This document shows positions 33,332 to 43,080 of a stretch of DNA of 64,000 nucleotides, piece after piece. The position numbers were made by a program, and so were the translations under genes. The stretch's first letter is position 1, and each line of letters starts with the position of its first letter. This DNA is from Geosmithia putterillii (Eukaryota > Ascomycota > Sordariomycetes > Hypocreales > Bionectriaceae). The notes under the pieces are model-generated. The model was not told the DNA's origin. It saw only the letters and a list, made by a program, of their open reading frames with translations, and searched no databases. The stretch is from NCBI GenBank assembly GCA_900188575.1, contig FYEU01000293.1, forward strand, positions 249,782 to 313,781, read 5' to 3'.

Positions 33332-36059
33332 ATGGACTCATCAGAGGGTAGCCGTCAAGGGCCCAAGTTGCGTCGCGTAGCCGACAAAGAGCGCAAACGT
33401 GCGGCTAGAGCGTGAGTTTCCTTTGCCTGGGAGCCTCGTCTTAGGGGCGTGATTCAATCTCTCGCTTTTAAATGATACCAGAACTGACTGGCCACCCACC
33501 GCAGCTGCGATGGTTGCCGTCGCTTAAAGGAAAAGTGCCATGGTGGAGTGCCCTGCCAGAGATGCGTTCGGCTGCGCAGGCAGTGTCATTTTTCGGACTC
33601 GGCCTACGATCTCCCCAGCTTGGACCTTGCCGAGAGGTGAGTATCAACTGATTGATAGCATCATGTCTTGTGTCCCAAGTCCCACTGACCAGTCAATCCT
33701 TCAACCAGACTCCACGCATCTGATGAAACCAACAAGGAGCTGACAGAGCGCCTCGGGTACATGGAGAAGATTGTCCGACACTATGCTGGAAATGTCAGTC
33801 TTGATACTGCAAACTTGCGGAGCCTGTCAAAGTCCCTCGAGGAGCCCCATGACGATAGAGAACGGTCAGTTCCCATCAGGCAAGATACATCCGGCTCTCA
33901 TCACTCGGGCTACCTGGAGGCAGCCGACGAAGGCTTCACAGTCCAACCCGTGGCAGACAACATTACTCGTGAGTCATATATACAGATTGATCTCCTTGAT
34001 CTTTCGATCGTGCCCTAACCTTTTGTAGACTACTCTGGTGAATTCTCGCACTGGAACTTTTCCATGCGCATCAAGCAGTGGATTGAGCAGTGCGTCTATG
34101 ACCAGGGACACCCCAACCACGCTGGTCCACTCAGCTTCAAGGAATACTACCGTCCAATGGAGCTACAGTCTGCTTCCGACACCTTTGCGTCACTCGCAGC
34201 ATCACTTCCGCCCCGCGATGTAGCTGACTTCTTGGTTGAGGTTTTCTTTCGCTACGTGGACACAAATTACTGGTATCTCGACCATGTCTGGCTGCGTGAG
34301 AGACTTAACGCCGCTTACGCAAACCCCTCGGTCCTGTCACGTCGTGATGTCGGCACCGTGTGCATAATATTCGTTGTACTCGCCATCGGCACCCATTATG
34401 CATACCTGGACTCACAACACAACACCGAGAATCTCGCCCAGCCTGGCCCCTTTTCCGAGGACGTTCTCGGAGTCCTCTTCTACCAACAGGCCTGCAAACT
34501 GCTACCCGACGTCATTGCGGTGTCTTCACTCGAAAGTGTACAGGCATGCCTGCTTATGGGTGTCTTTACTCTGCCCTTGGATGCCTCTGGACTTTCTTAC
34601 ATATATCTCAACCTTGGCGTCAAACTTGCGATTCAAAACGGCATGCACCGAAGGTATCCTGGCGAGGAGCTGGACCAAGTTGTCAAAGAGACGAGGAGCC
34701 GCGTTTGGTGGACCGTGTACGCTATTGAGAGGTATGTCCGATTACCCAAAGAGCACCAACTGAACTTACTGGCTAACAACTATGTGCAGACGAGTAGGTA
34801 TCTTCCATGGGAGGCCAACGTCGATAGCAAGTGCAGATGTTGACGCTGCACTTCCGACTGTGACTGGCCCCAATACCCGGCCGTCTTCCTCACCCGGCCA
34901 GATCGAGGCCATGCTGGCGACTCTCCAGCTCCACAACATACTCAGCAAGATTCTGCAAGAGATGTAGGCCTCCCACAACTTGGCGTTTCCCTCGAGATCC
35001 ATTTGGCTAATGTCTTCAAGGTCCTCACTCAAGCTGCATGCCAAGCGCGGCGCTTTCGATACACTCGGTAGACTGATCGATCTGAGGAACGACCTACACA
35101 AATGGTGGGATGCTCTCCCCGAGTCCATGTGCCGGAAAGACCTTGCGTCATTCCGTGGATCGAATTTCATAACACGACGCGAGGCGCATATCCATCTCGA
35201 GTACCATATGGTCCGCGTCTTTGCAGGCAGGCCATTTATCTTTTTGCGTGTCGCAAATCGCGGCAGTAGTGTCTCTGCTTCCAGCTCGCCTGCAGACCAA
35301 ACTCAACAGCAACAGCAACAGCAACAACAGCATCACTCACACGCCAGTCCTCCCCGCTCAAGGACAGATGCGCGTTCGGTGCTTGTTTCAGATTGTGTTG
35401 AGGCTGCGCTGGCTATTGTCGACACATGCAAGGCTCTCCAGAACGGTGTGGGCGCCGCGCGTGCGTCTTATACCGAGTTCAGTGCCTGCCGTGTCGCCCT
35501 TCTCGTCATAATCACACAGTGTCTCCAGGGAAAGACAGAGCGTCTGCGTCAATCCCTCAAAGATGGTGTGGGAATCATCGGGGCCCTGTCGGCTGGCGGC
35601 GGCGAGTCCGCTCGTTCCGAAGCATCCCTCATCGAGGTCCTGGAGCGTGCAATTGCCCGCCTCGACGTGCAGGACGACGCATCCAATCCCTACGCCCGAT
35701 TTAAAAAGTGGGAGATGCTCTGGAAGAACGATTCCTCTACGGGGAGCAACAATCAGGCCACAGACCCCTCCGTAAGGGAAGTGCCCAACAGCGCACGTGA
35801 AGCACCGGTACCGGACCAGTCCCCGTACCTACCGGGATCCGGGCCGTGGAGCGGAACCCGGGGAGACCCTGTCGGCCCAGGAGCTGTGGCGGGGTCGTCA
35901 CCCTCATGGGCTGGACCTTGGACAGCTGCATCGTCCATGGACTGGGATTTTTCCTCATTCCCACAAACCATGGACGAGTTTTCCACCATGTTCAGTCCAG
36001 ACTTTGGGCTGCCACACCCAGATAACCCAGCATCGGGGGGCTGGGCATCTGGACCTTGA
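33332..36059 (+). CDS. Zn2Cys6 transcription factor with fungal MHR domain
   Basis: Nuclear DNA-binding regulator. Six exons (33332-33411, 33505-33636, 33709-33968, 34029-34731, 34790-34963, 35021-36059) give 795 aa in a continuous frame. The Zn2Cys6 cluster is complete: Cys28, 31, 38, 44, 47 and 54, spaced 2-6-5-2-6, interrupted by the first intron. A basic stretch (ADKERKRAARA) precedes it and a short leucine-containing helix follows (about 75-100), which may dimerise. The fungal-specific middle homology region spans about 160-420 (WIEQCVYDQGHPNHAG, then VWWTVYAIERR and GRPTS). A short polyQ/His run lies near 540. The Pro/Gly/Ser-rich C-terminus ends with an acidic and aromatic segment (MDWDFSSFPQTMDEF) of activator type. 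The GABA transaminase gene starts 526 bases downstream on the same strand. A regulatory link is possible but unproven. Confidence 0.88.
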
Positions 36060-36349
36060 GAGAGAGGAGGTTTTGCCTAGTCTAATAATTATGGCAAACG
36101 AGACGATAAGACTCTCTAGCAATCTGGCCCGCGGCTATCATTAGCGCCACAAACAATCCGGCCGGCTCGATGCGGGTTGTTATTACTGGCATGAGCCGAT
36201 GAACGGATGAGCCGGGCGAGTCGTGTGGCACCTTTTGCGTCTCAGCAGGTATTCTCCGGCATTTAGCAACACCACCAACAGCAACAACAGCATTAATGTT
36301 ATCTGAATCCCGCAACACCCACAAGGGACCCCTCAATCCCCACCATGGT

Positions 36350-36363
36350 GTACGACGTCGTAC
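36350..36363. promoter_or_regulatory. 14-bp palindrome with CRE-like GACGTC core
   Basis: GTACGACGTCGTAC is a perfect palindrome 223 bases before the GABA transaminase ATG. A GACGTC core is the kind of site bound by CREB/ATF-type bZIP dimers. The palindrome is seen; the binding protein is inferred. Confidence 0.55.
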
Positions 36364-36471
36364 GTAAAGGAAAAAAAAAAGTTGCCCTATCAGGACACTG
36401 TCAAAGGCAATCAGTGGCGGCCGGCAAGATGCCGGTTCCCTTGCCCCACCGATCGCGGAGTCAGTTGCAAG

Positions 36472-36478
36472 TATATAT
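36472..36478 (+). promoter_or_regulatory. TATA box of GABA transaminase
   Basis: TATATAT lies 108 bases upstream of the ATG at 36586. Confidence 0.5.
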
Positions 36479-36585
36479 GTGAATGAGGACGCCTCCTCCC
36501 CCCCTCGGCGAGCTTGTTGCTGCTTTTTCAACAAAGACTTTTCTCTTCATATTCTTTTGATACAATTCATTCAAAAGTCTTCGCC

Positions 36586-38182
36586 ATGTCTTCCTCTGTT
36601 CTCCAGCCGTCCGTCACCACCGAGGTGCCGGGCCCCAAGTCGAAGGCTGCCGCCGAGCAGCTCGATGCCGTCTGGGATGCTCGTGCCGTCTACTTTGTCA
36701 CTGACTATGACAAGAGCACCGGCAACTAGTAAGCAAGACACTTTGCATTCTCCGGGGGAGAAGAGCTTCAGAAACTGACTCCCTACTCTCTCGACAGCAT
36801 CGTCGACGTGGATGGCAACCGCTTCCTCGACGTGTACTCCCAGATTGCCTCCATCCCCGTTGGCTACAACAATGCCACGCTCATCGAGGCCGCCAAGTCG
36901 CCCGAGATGATCCAGGCTCTCGTCAACCGCCCCGCCGTCGGTAACTTCCCCTCGTCCTTCTGGGCCGACGTCCTCAAGAAGGGTCTTCTGAGCGTCGCCC
37001 CCGAGGGTCTCGACAAGATCTTCACTGCCCAGTCCGGCTCCGAGGCCAACGAGCTGGCCTACAAGGCCGCCTTCATGCTCTACCGCCGCCGCGAGCGTGG
37101 CGAGGGTGTTGAGTGGAACGACGAGGAGATCAAGTCGTGCCTGGCCAACTCCAAGCCCGGCTCCCCCGACCTGGCCGTCCTCAGCTTCGCCGACTCCTTC
37201 CACGGCCGCGGCTTCGGCAGCCTGGCCACTACCCGCTCCAAGGCTGTGCACAAGCTCGACATCCCCTCCTTCGACTGGCCCCAGGCCCCCTTCCCTCACC
37301 TCAAGTACCCCCTCGACCAGAACGTCGAGGACAACAAGGCCGAGGAGGCCCGCTGCCTCGCCGAGGTGGAGCGCCTCATCAAGACGTGGCGCTTCCCCGT
37401 TGCGGCTCTCATCGTCGAGCCCATCCAGTCCGAGGGTGGTGACAACCACGCCTCGCCCGCCTTCTTCCAGGGTCTGCGCGACATCACCAAGCGCCACGGC
37501 GTCGTCCTCATTGCCGATGAGGTCCAGACTGGCTTTGGTGCCACCGGCAAGTTCTGGGGTCACTCGCACTGGAACCTCAGCTCGCCCCCGGACATTGTCA
37601 CCTTCTCCAAGAAGGCCCAGACTGCCGGCTACTTCTTCGGTGACAGCAAGCTCATCCCTGACAAGGCCTACCGCCAGTTCAACACCTGGATCGGTGACCC
37701 CGCCCGTGTCATCATGAGCAAGGCTGTCATTGAGGAGATCCAGAAGAACAACCTCGTTGAGCAGTGTGTATGTATCACCTTTTTTTTTCTTTCTCCATTT
37801 GCTTTTCCAGGAGATATCTGGCTAACATTTATTTTCCTTCAAGGCCCGCGTTGGCAAGGTCCTCTACGCCGAGCTCGAGAAGCTGGCTACCAAGTACCCT
37901 AAGCAGATCCTCAACCTCCGTGGCCAGGGATCCGGCACCTACATTGCCTTTGACACGACCAACTCTGCCGGTCTCGTCAAGACTCTCAAGACTCTGGGCA
38001 TCAACATTGGCACCTGCGGCGTCTCGACTGTCCGTCTCCGCCCTATGCTCATCTTCGAGGAGGCTCACAGTACGTTCTTACCTTTACTTCCGTGCTCTTT
38101 ATCTTGGAATCCACTAACTAACGCTTGCTTTACAGTCCCTCTTCTGATCGCCGGCCTGGACAAGGCCCTCAGCAGCCTGTAA
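36586..38182 (+). CDS. gatA: 4-aminobutyrate aminotransferase (GABA transaminase)
   Basis: PLP enzyme that transfers the amino group of GABA to 2-oxoglutarate, giving succinic semialdehyde and glutamate, and so allowing GABA to be used as nitrogen source. Four exons (36586-36728, 36798-37767, 37844-38069, 38136-38182) give 461 aa, the usual length. Class III aminotransferase blocks seen: VDVDGNRFLDVYSQIASIPVGY, QSGSEANELAYKAAF, FHGRGFGSLATTRS, IVEPIQSEGGD and IADEVQTGFGATG. The PLP lysine is in TFSKKAQ (Lys319/320). The end HIPLLIAGLDKAL matches the family. ATG 36586 has a good context. The frame is open upstream but has no earlier ATG, so there is no evidence for a mitochondrial presequence. 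It sits downstream of a Zn2Cys6 gene in tandem. Confidence 0.95.
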
Positions 38183-39620
38183 GGGCTTGGACCACAAAAG
38201 GAATTGGAATAGACATATAGGATTTTGGGATACCAGCATGCTTTAGTATGATTTAATGAAGACATTTACAACCACTGCCATGACATATCCTGATGTTATC
38301 ATGGGCATGCCTACATGTACGTGTATGTATTTGTATGACTTGCTCCTCTCGATGATCTACAACCCGTGATATAGGTACATGTACACGGCTAACCGATGTG
38401 AACCCCCAACATACACGTAGGTGTCAATATTCGTCTCATAAATCTGGACACACGGAAATCACGATGTCATAATATTCTACGCTTGGCTTTCTTGGCTTCG
38501 CATATGAGTAGCCGCTGTGGTCCATCACAAGCCAGCCCATCCGGCAAGTTGCCGGGCTCGCTAGCCTGCCGTTGGGATGCCCTTCCCCACATCAGGCCCA
38601 TGAATCGATGCGGTCGCGGGGCAGCTACTCAACTTTCAAGCAACAAAACTCTGGGCTCGGCAGAGCCGATGGAAAAGACATTACGAGTAGATGAATGGTT
38701 CGTACCTGTGCTAGTATGAGTATTGATTGGTATTATCGCGATTACTCTTATCATTTACGTATTGTGCCTCCCCTCCCCGGATTCCGAGCGGCTATGATTA
38801 CTTCCCCCGATTGTTCTGGAACGATTCCTTTTTGCCCCTCCTTCAATGTTGAGGGGTGGGCCAACCAGGAGTGCTTTTTTAAGGCAGTGTCTGTCTGAAG
38901 TATCTGTCTGCCTGCCAGTCGGTTATTGGTGTATCGGCGGTGCTGGGTTGCGTGTGAGGCTCTACATGTAAACTTGCACTTGCGTCACGAGAATAAGGGC
39001 CATGCCTCGAGCGAGTGGCTCTAATCGATATCAGGGAAATGTTTTAACTTTTGCGTATGGTACATCCTACTATCAGTGTAGGCTCTTAGTCTTTCCTACA
39101 GATGAAATAGTTGAGATGGTAAGCTCCATGTACACGTAGACTTTTGTCTGTCCTGTGGACAGATGACCGTGGTCAGTCAGCCAGACTGCACCATATGGTG
39201 ATATTGAAGATGGTGTAGCACGTGCGTCTCGCAACACAACGACATTGATTTACTCAGTTATCATATATTCGGAAAGATGGAACCAAGGACTATTTACAGA
39301 AATTATACGGAACACTGAATCATCAATTGCGCTGCTATTGATACATTCCCTCCAACTGGCAACACCCAGAGAGAGCATTATCTCGTCACCCACCACACGT
39401 CGGCAAAACGTCGGCGAATGTAGCTCTAGGGTGAGCGAGCTCCACGGCAGGCAGGGCGACGCAGCTGGAGCTGCCTGGACCGTCATTCATCATCCGCCCG
39501 CCGACGGTTGCTCCCCTCCAACCTCGTCCTCACGTCGTCATCACCACCCGACAACACCACGTTTCTCCTTGTCCCCGTTCGAACCCGGAAACCGCGACGA
39601 GCTGAAGGAAAACCGCCACC
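38183..39620. other. Intergenic, PRE5 upstream region
   Basis: 1.4 kb with only short, unsupported ORFs, AT-richer than the genes. Near its right end a direct repeat (39397-39415) may be a PRE5 promoter element. Confidence 0.5.
39397..39415. promoter_or_regulatory. Paired ACGTCGGC boxes upstream of PRE5
   Basis: ACGTCGGC occurs at 39397-39404 and again at 39408-39415, an 11-bp period (one DNA turn), about 210 bases before the PRE5 ATG. The first copy reads on as CGGCAAA, loosely like the yeast proteasome element (GGTGGCAAA). That likeness is weak and inferred. Confidence 0.35.
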
Positions 39621-40705
39621 ATGTTCAGGAACAATTACGACAACGATTCCGTCACATTGTACGCCCTCCCTCCTCTCTCCGCCTCTCGAGAGTCCCCCCC
39701 CACTCTCCTCCCCTCCTCCCAAGCAAGAAAGCAGCGACGGTGGCGCCATACTGTTCCATCAGCTTTCAAAAAGCCCTAAGGGTCTCTCAAGCTAACCCGG
39801 CTTCTTGTTCAATAGCTCGCCCCAGGGCCGAATATTCCAGATCGAGTATGCCGCCGAGGCTGTCAAGCAGGGCTCAGTAGTCGTGGGCATTGCCAGCAAA
39901 ACGCATGTGGTGCTCTGCGCCATCAAGGCATGTCGACTCCCCAGCACACCACGCGAGAAGAAGAAGACGAAGGAAAAGAAGGAAAACGGAAAGAAGAAGA
40001 AGAGAGCTAACCGCGGATTTCCTCGCTTAGCGCAATGCCGAAGAACTCTCGTCATACCAGAAGAAGCTATTCAGCGTCGACGAGCACTGCGGCCTGGCGA
40101 TTGCGGGCCTGACGTCGGACGCGCGAGTGCTGTCCAACTTCATGAAGCAGCAGTGCCTCGGGCACAGGCTGACGTACGGGCGGGCCATGCCCCTCCGGTC
40201 GCTGGTGGACATGATTGGCGACAAGGCCCAGGTCAACACGCAGATGTACGGCAAGCGGCCGTACGGCGTGGGCCTGCTGGTGGCGGGCGTAGACGAGAAG
40301 GGCACGCACCTGTTTGAGTTCCAGCCGTCGGGCATGACGGAGGAGATGGTGGCGTTCGCCATCGGCGCCCGCAGCCAGATGGCCCGCACGTACCTGGAGC
40401 GCAACCTCGACAAGTTTGCCGACGCGTCGCGCGAGGACCTGGTCAAGCACGGCCTGCGCGCCCTCAAGGAGAGCCTCGTCCAGGACAAGCAGCTCACGAT
40501 TGAGAACACGTCTATCGGCATCGTGGGATCGACCGCCAAGGACGGCGCCCCGGGGATCCAGCCGTTCAAGCTCTACGAGGACTTTGAGGTCAAGGAGTGG
40601 CTCGACAGCGCGGGTGACGGCAATGAGGGTGACGACGACGAAGAAGACGACGACGAGGAGCAGGCCGCCCCCGCCGGCGACAACGGCATGGAGGTGGACA
40701 GCTAG
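39621..40705 (+). CDS. pre5: 20S proteasome subunit alpha6 (PSMA1/Pre5)
   Basis: Structural alpha-ring subunit of the 20S proteasome. Three exons (39621-39658, 39816-39927, 40031-40705) give 274 aa. The N-terminus (MFRNNYDNDSVTFSPQGRIF) and the start of the core (QIEYAAEAVKQGSVVVG) match yeast Pre5, as do RNAEELSSYQKK, DARVLSNFMKQQC, KRPYGVGLL and FEFQPSG. The C-terminal tail is very acidic (GDDDEEDDDEEQ), usual for this subunit in filamentous fungi. Intron 2 starts with GC (AAG|GCATGT) rather than GT. The alternative GT two bases later would destroy the conserved IKRNAEEL junction, so this is a GC-AG intron. That intron is also very A/G-rich on the coding strand. Confidence 0.95.
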
Positions 40706-41160
40706 AGCATAGAAGTATTTATAGCAGACCAAACAACAAGAAAAATGCTGGGTTAATGATGAGCTTATGGCGTCGACGGATCCGCTTGAACAAGAAGAAG
40801 ACGAAAAAAAAAGGTCCAGGGCAAATTGTGTGTATGTACCATCACCTCAAGCCATATTCCTCCTGGAAACAGGGGAGGCAATGCAATACAAACAAACGTT
40901 TCACGCACGGATGGGGCCCTGGCGTGATGCGAGGCTGTTTCTTATACAGCATAGTATCTCTCACGAGTACCAGGCATTACTTAGTTATGTTGGTTCGTCC
41001 GCCATGAAAAGGGCGGAAGCCATGCCTTTGTTCTATGTAGTAGTATTATATATCTAAACTTCTCCTAACGCCGGATTGGATAAAGCAATAACAGTAGTAG
41101 TGAACAAGATACACAATTGTAATGTACCCAGATGAGAGGAGAGGAGGGGAAGGGAAGACT
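40706..41160. other. Convergent 3' regions of PRE5 and the LOG-like gene
   Basis: About 455 bases of AT-rich 3' UTR-like sequence. No gene seen. Confidence 0.5.
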
Positions 41161-41935
41161 CTAGTGGTTCTTCCACTCGAGCTTGTAGGTGGCCTCGGAG
41201 ACCTTGTAGTCAGCCAGGGCCTTGATGGCGCCCTCGGCGGTGGTGGCGGTGACGAGGATGTCCTTGTTGGCGGGGCGGATGAAGCCCTGGTCGACGGCCT
41301 TGTCGAGCCACTGGACGATGCCGTCCCAGTAGCCCTCGACGTTGAGAAGGCAGATTCCCCTCTTGTGGATGCCGAGCTGGTTCCAGGTGGTGGTCTCGAA
41401 GATCTCCTCGACGGTGCCGTAGCCGCCGCTGAGGCCGATGAAGCCGGAGCCGGGCCCGCCGGCAAAGACGTCCTCGGCCATCATCTTCTTGCGCGTGTGC
41501 ATGTCGCGGACGACGGTGGTGCGGCCGTAGACGGCCTTGTCAGGGACGACCTGATTGGCCGAGTTGACGGTCTGGTAGGTCCCATCGCGCTCGTAGCGGA
41601 CCAGGGCCTCGGGGATGATGCCATGGACCGAGTCCGGGCCGTTGATGGAGACGAGCGTCTTGGCCACCTCGCCCATCAGCCCGACTGTGCCGCCTCCGTA
41701 GACTGTCGGGTCAACCGGCGTTAGCAGGGGGGAAGAAGCAGAGTATGGGGTATGAAGGACATGGCATGGACATACCTAGGTCAATGTTGTTGGCTGCCAT
41801 GGCCGTGGCGAGCTGCCGTGCCATCTCCATGTGTGCCGGGTTGTCGCCGCCGCTTGCCCCGCAGTAGACGCAGATGCGCGTACGCGGGGTGCTGCCGTTG
41901 GAGGGGGCGGTCGAAGAAGCTGCGTCTTGGGTCAT
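41161..41935 (-). CDS. LOG-family protein (TIGR00730-like phosphoribohydrolase)
   Basis: The family contains enzymes that release the free base from cytokinin riboside 5'-monophosphates and related nucleotides. The fungal substrate cannot be told from sequence. Two exons on the minus strand (41935-41776 and 41702-41161) give 233 aa. The Rossmann-type core starts with RICVYCGASGG (about 20-30). The intron lies before VYGGGTVGLMGE (54-65). The catalytic-type motif usually written PGGxGTxxE reads SGGYGTVEE here (145-153), with Ser for the first Pro; Gly, Gly, Thr and Glu are kept. A conserved Arg-containing MHTRKKMM block precedes it. It converges on PRE5. The family is firm; 'lysine decarboxylase', an old database label, should not be used. 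Confidence 0.88.
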
Positions 41936-43080
41936 TGCGTGTTTGTTTGTCTGTTTCCAGTAGTGAAAGTGTTGAGGGTTTGTTGAAAAGAGCGTAGTAG
42001 TAGCAGTCGTAGAGAGGGGCAGATGACGCTGATAAGAGGTTATCGTGGAGACAAAGAGAGAGAGCTTGGAGGGGCAATGATGGATGACTGTTTGGTTTTA
42101 GGTCTAGCAGTTTAGGTGGCAGAGCGGTGACGTCGCTGGCGGTGTAGCTGCATCTCCGCCCAACAAAGGAGAGGGTTGGACTGGGACTGAAGAGAAGAGG
42201 CCAGTTCTTCAGTGTGTTGAGTGTTTTTAGTCATGTCTAAGGGGGTGGATTTTGCCGAGATAATCTCGTCGAGGTCTCTCGTCAATTGTCTATGAATCAA
42301 CATCGCTCACTGTCTTGGATGCTTGCCACTACCGCGTCCTCGAGACACGTGGGGCACAACCCGATTATCACGGGCTTTTGGCCATTAACACATGGGACGG
42401 TCATGACTAGTACAGAAGCAGGTGTCTGGCAGGAATGAATATATGGCTTCGTACATTGATGATCTTCGACAACGACCCATCTCATGACAACTTTGTACAT
42501 AGTACTACAAGATGCAGCGAGAAGTGGTGCTGCACGGAGTAGATATTTATATTTTGTAGAAAGCCGTCCATGTACTCCGTACTCCGTACTTGGTATGGAT
42601 GGAAGGGTCCGCGGGGAAATCGATCCGGTCCGCTGCGGGATGTGTCCCCTGCAAGACCCCTGTGAGACAGAGAATCTAGGCCCTGGGGGCCTAGAATACA
42701 GGGGAATGGGCCAGCGGAAACGGGCGGGGTTTAGGGGCTCAGACGCCTATAACTGACATGTCTTACAGGGGCCTCTTCCGAGGCTCTCAGACAATATTTC
42801 CCATATAGGGTAATTTGTTTCTCATAGGTGGCGGGCGGCTCCTCCCTGCCAATCAATCCGCCCACGAAGCACGAACGACGAAGCTTCCGCGCAAATCTCC
42901 GTGGCTTCGTCCTCTTCTTCCTTTCGCCACCTATTCCCTCCTTGTCAGTCCCCCCTCCGTTTCTGACCTCTAGGCCAGGCGATTGCTCTCTCTGTCTGTA
43001 CCTTTCAAGGTTGCAGAGCAGCATATTGTCGTGTTGCGTCTTTTCCACTCCTGGTCCCACCCCCCTCCACTCCCAACATC
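41936..43080. other. Divergent intergenic region, LOG-like / CLPTM1
   Basis: 1.1 kb with no supported gene. Two overlapping TACTCCGTA copies lie at 42573-42588. A pyrimidine-rich leader (about 42900-43075) precedes the CLPTM1 ATG. Confidence 0.5.

Larger units (their letters stand above)
36060..36585. promoter_or_regulatory. Promoter region of GABA transaminase
   Basis: 526 bases between the regulator's stop and the transaminase ATG. It contains a 14-bp palindrome with a GACGTC core at 36350-36363, an A-rich stretch just after it, and a TATA box at 36472-36478. Confidence 0.55.

Noticed and set aside
36352..36366. Relation of the gatA-upstream palindrome to the TACGGAGTA family
   Set aside because: It shares only TACG/CGTA ends and lacks the GGAG/CTCC core, so it was not counted as a copy.
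36514..36585. Apparent N-terminal extension of GABA transaminase resembling a presequence
   Set aside because: The open frame starts at a TTG; there is no ATG upstream of 36586 in that frame, and a TATA box lies at 36472.
39570..39600. GTTCGAAC-containing stretch, possible tRNA T-arm
   Set aside because: The flanking bases do not pair as a T stem and no other arms are present; it lies in the PRE5 leader.
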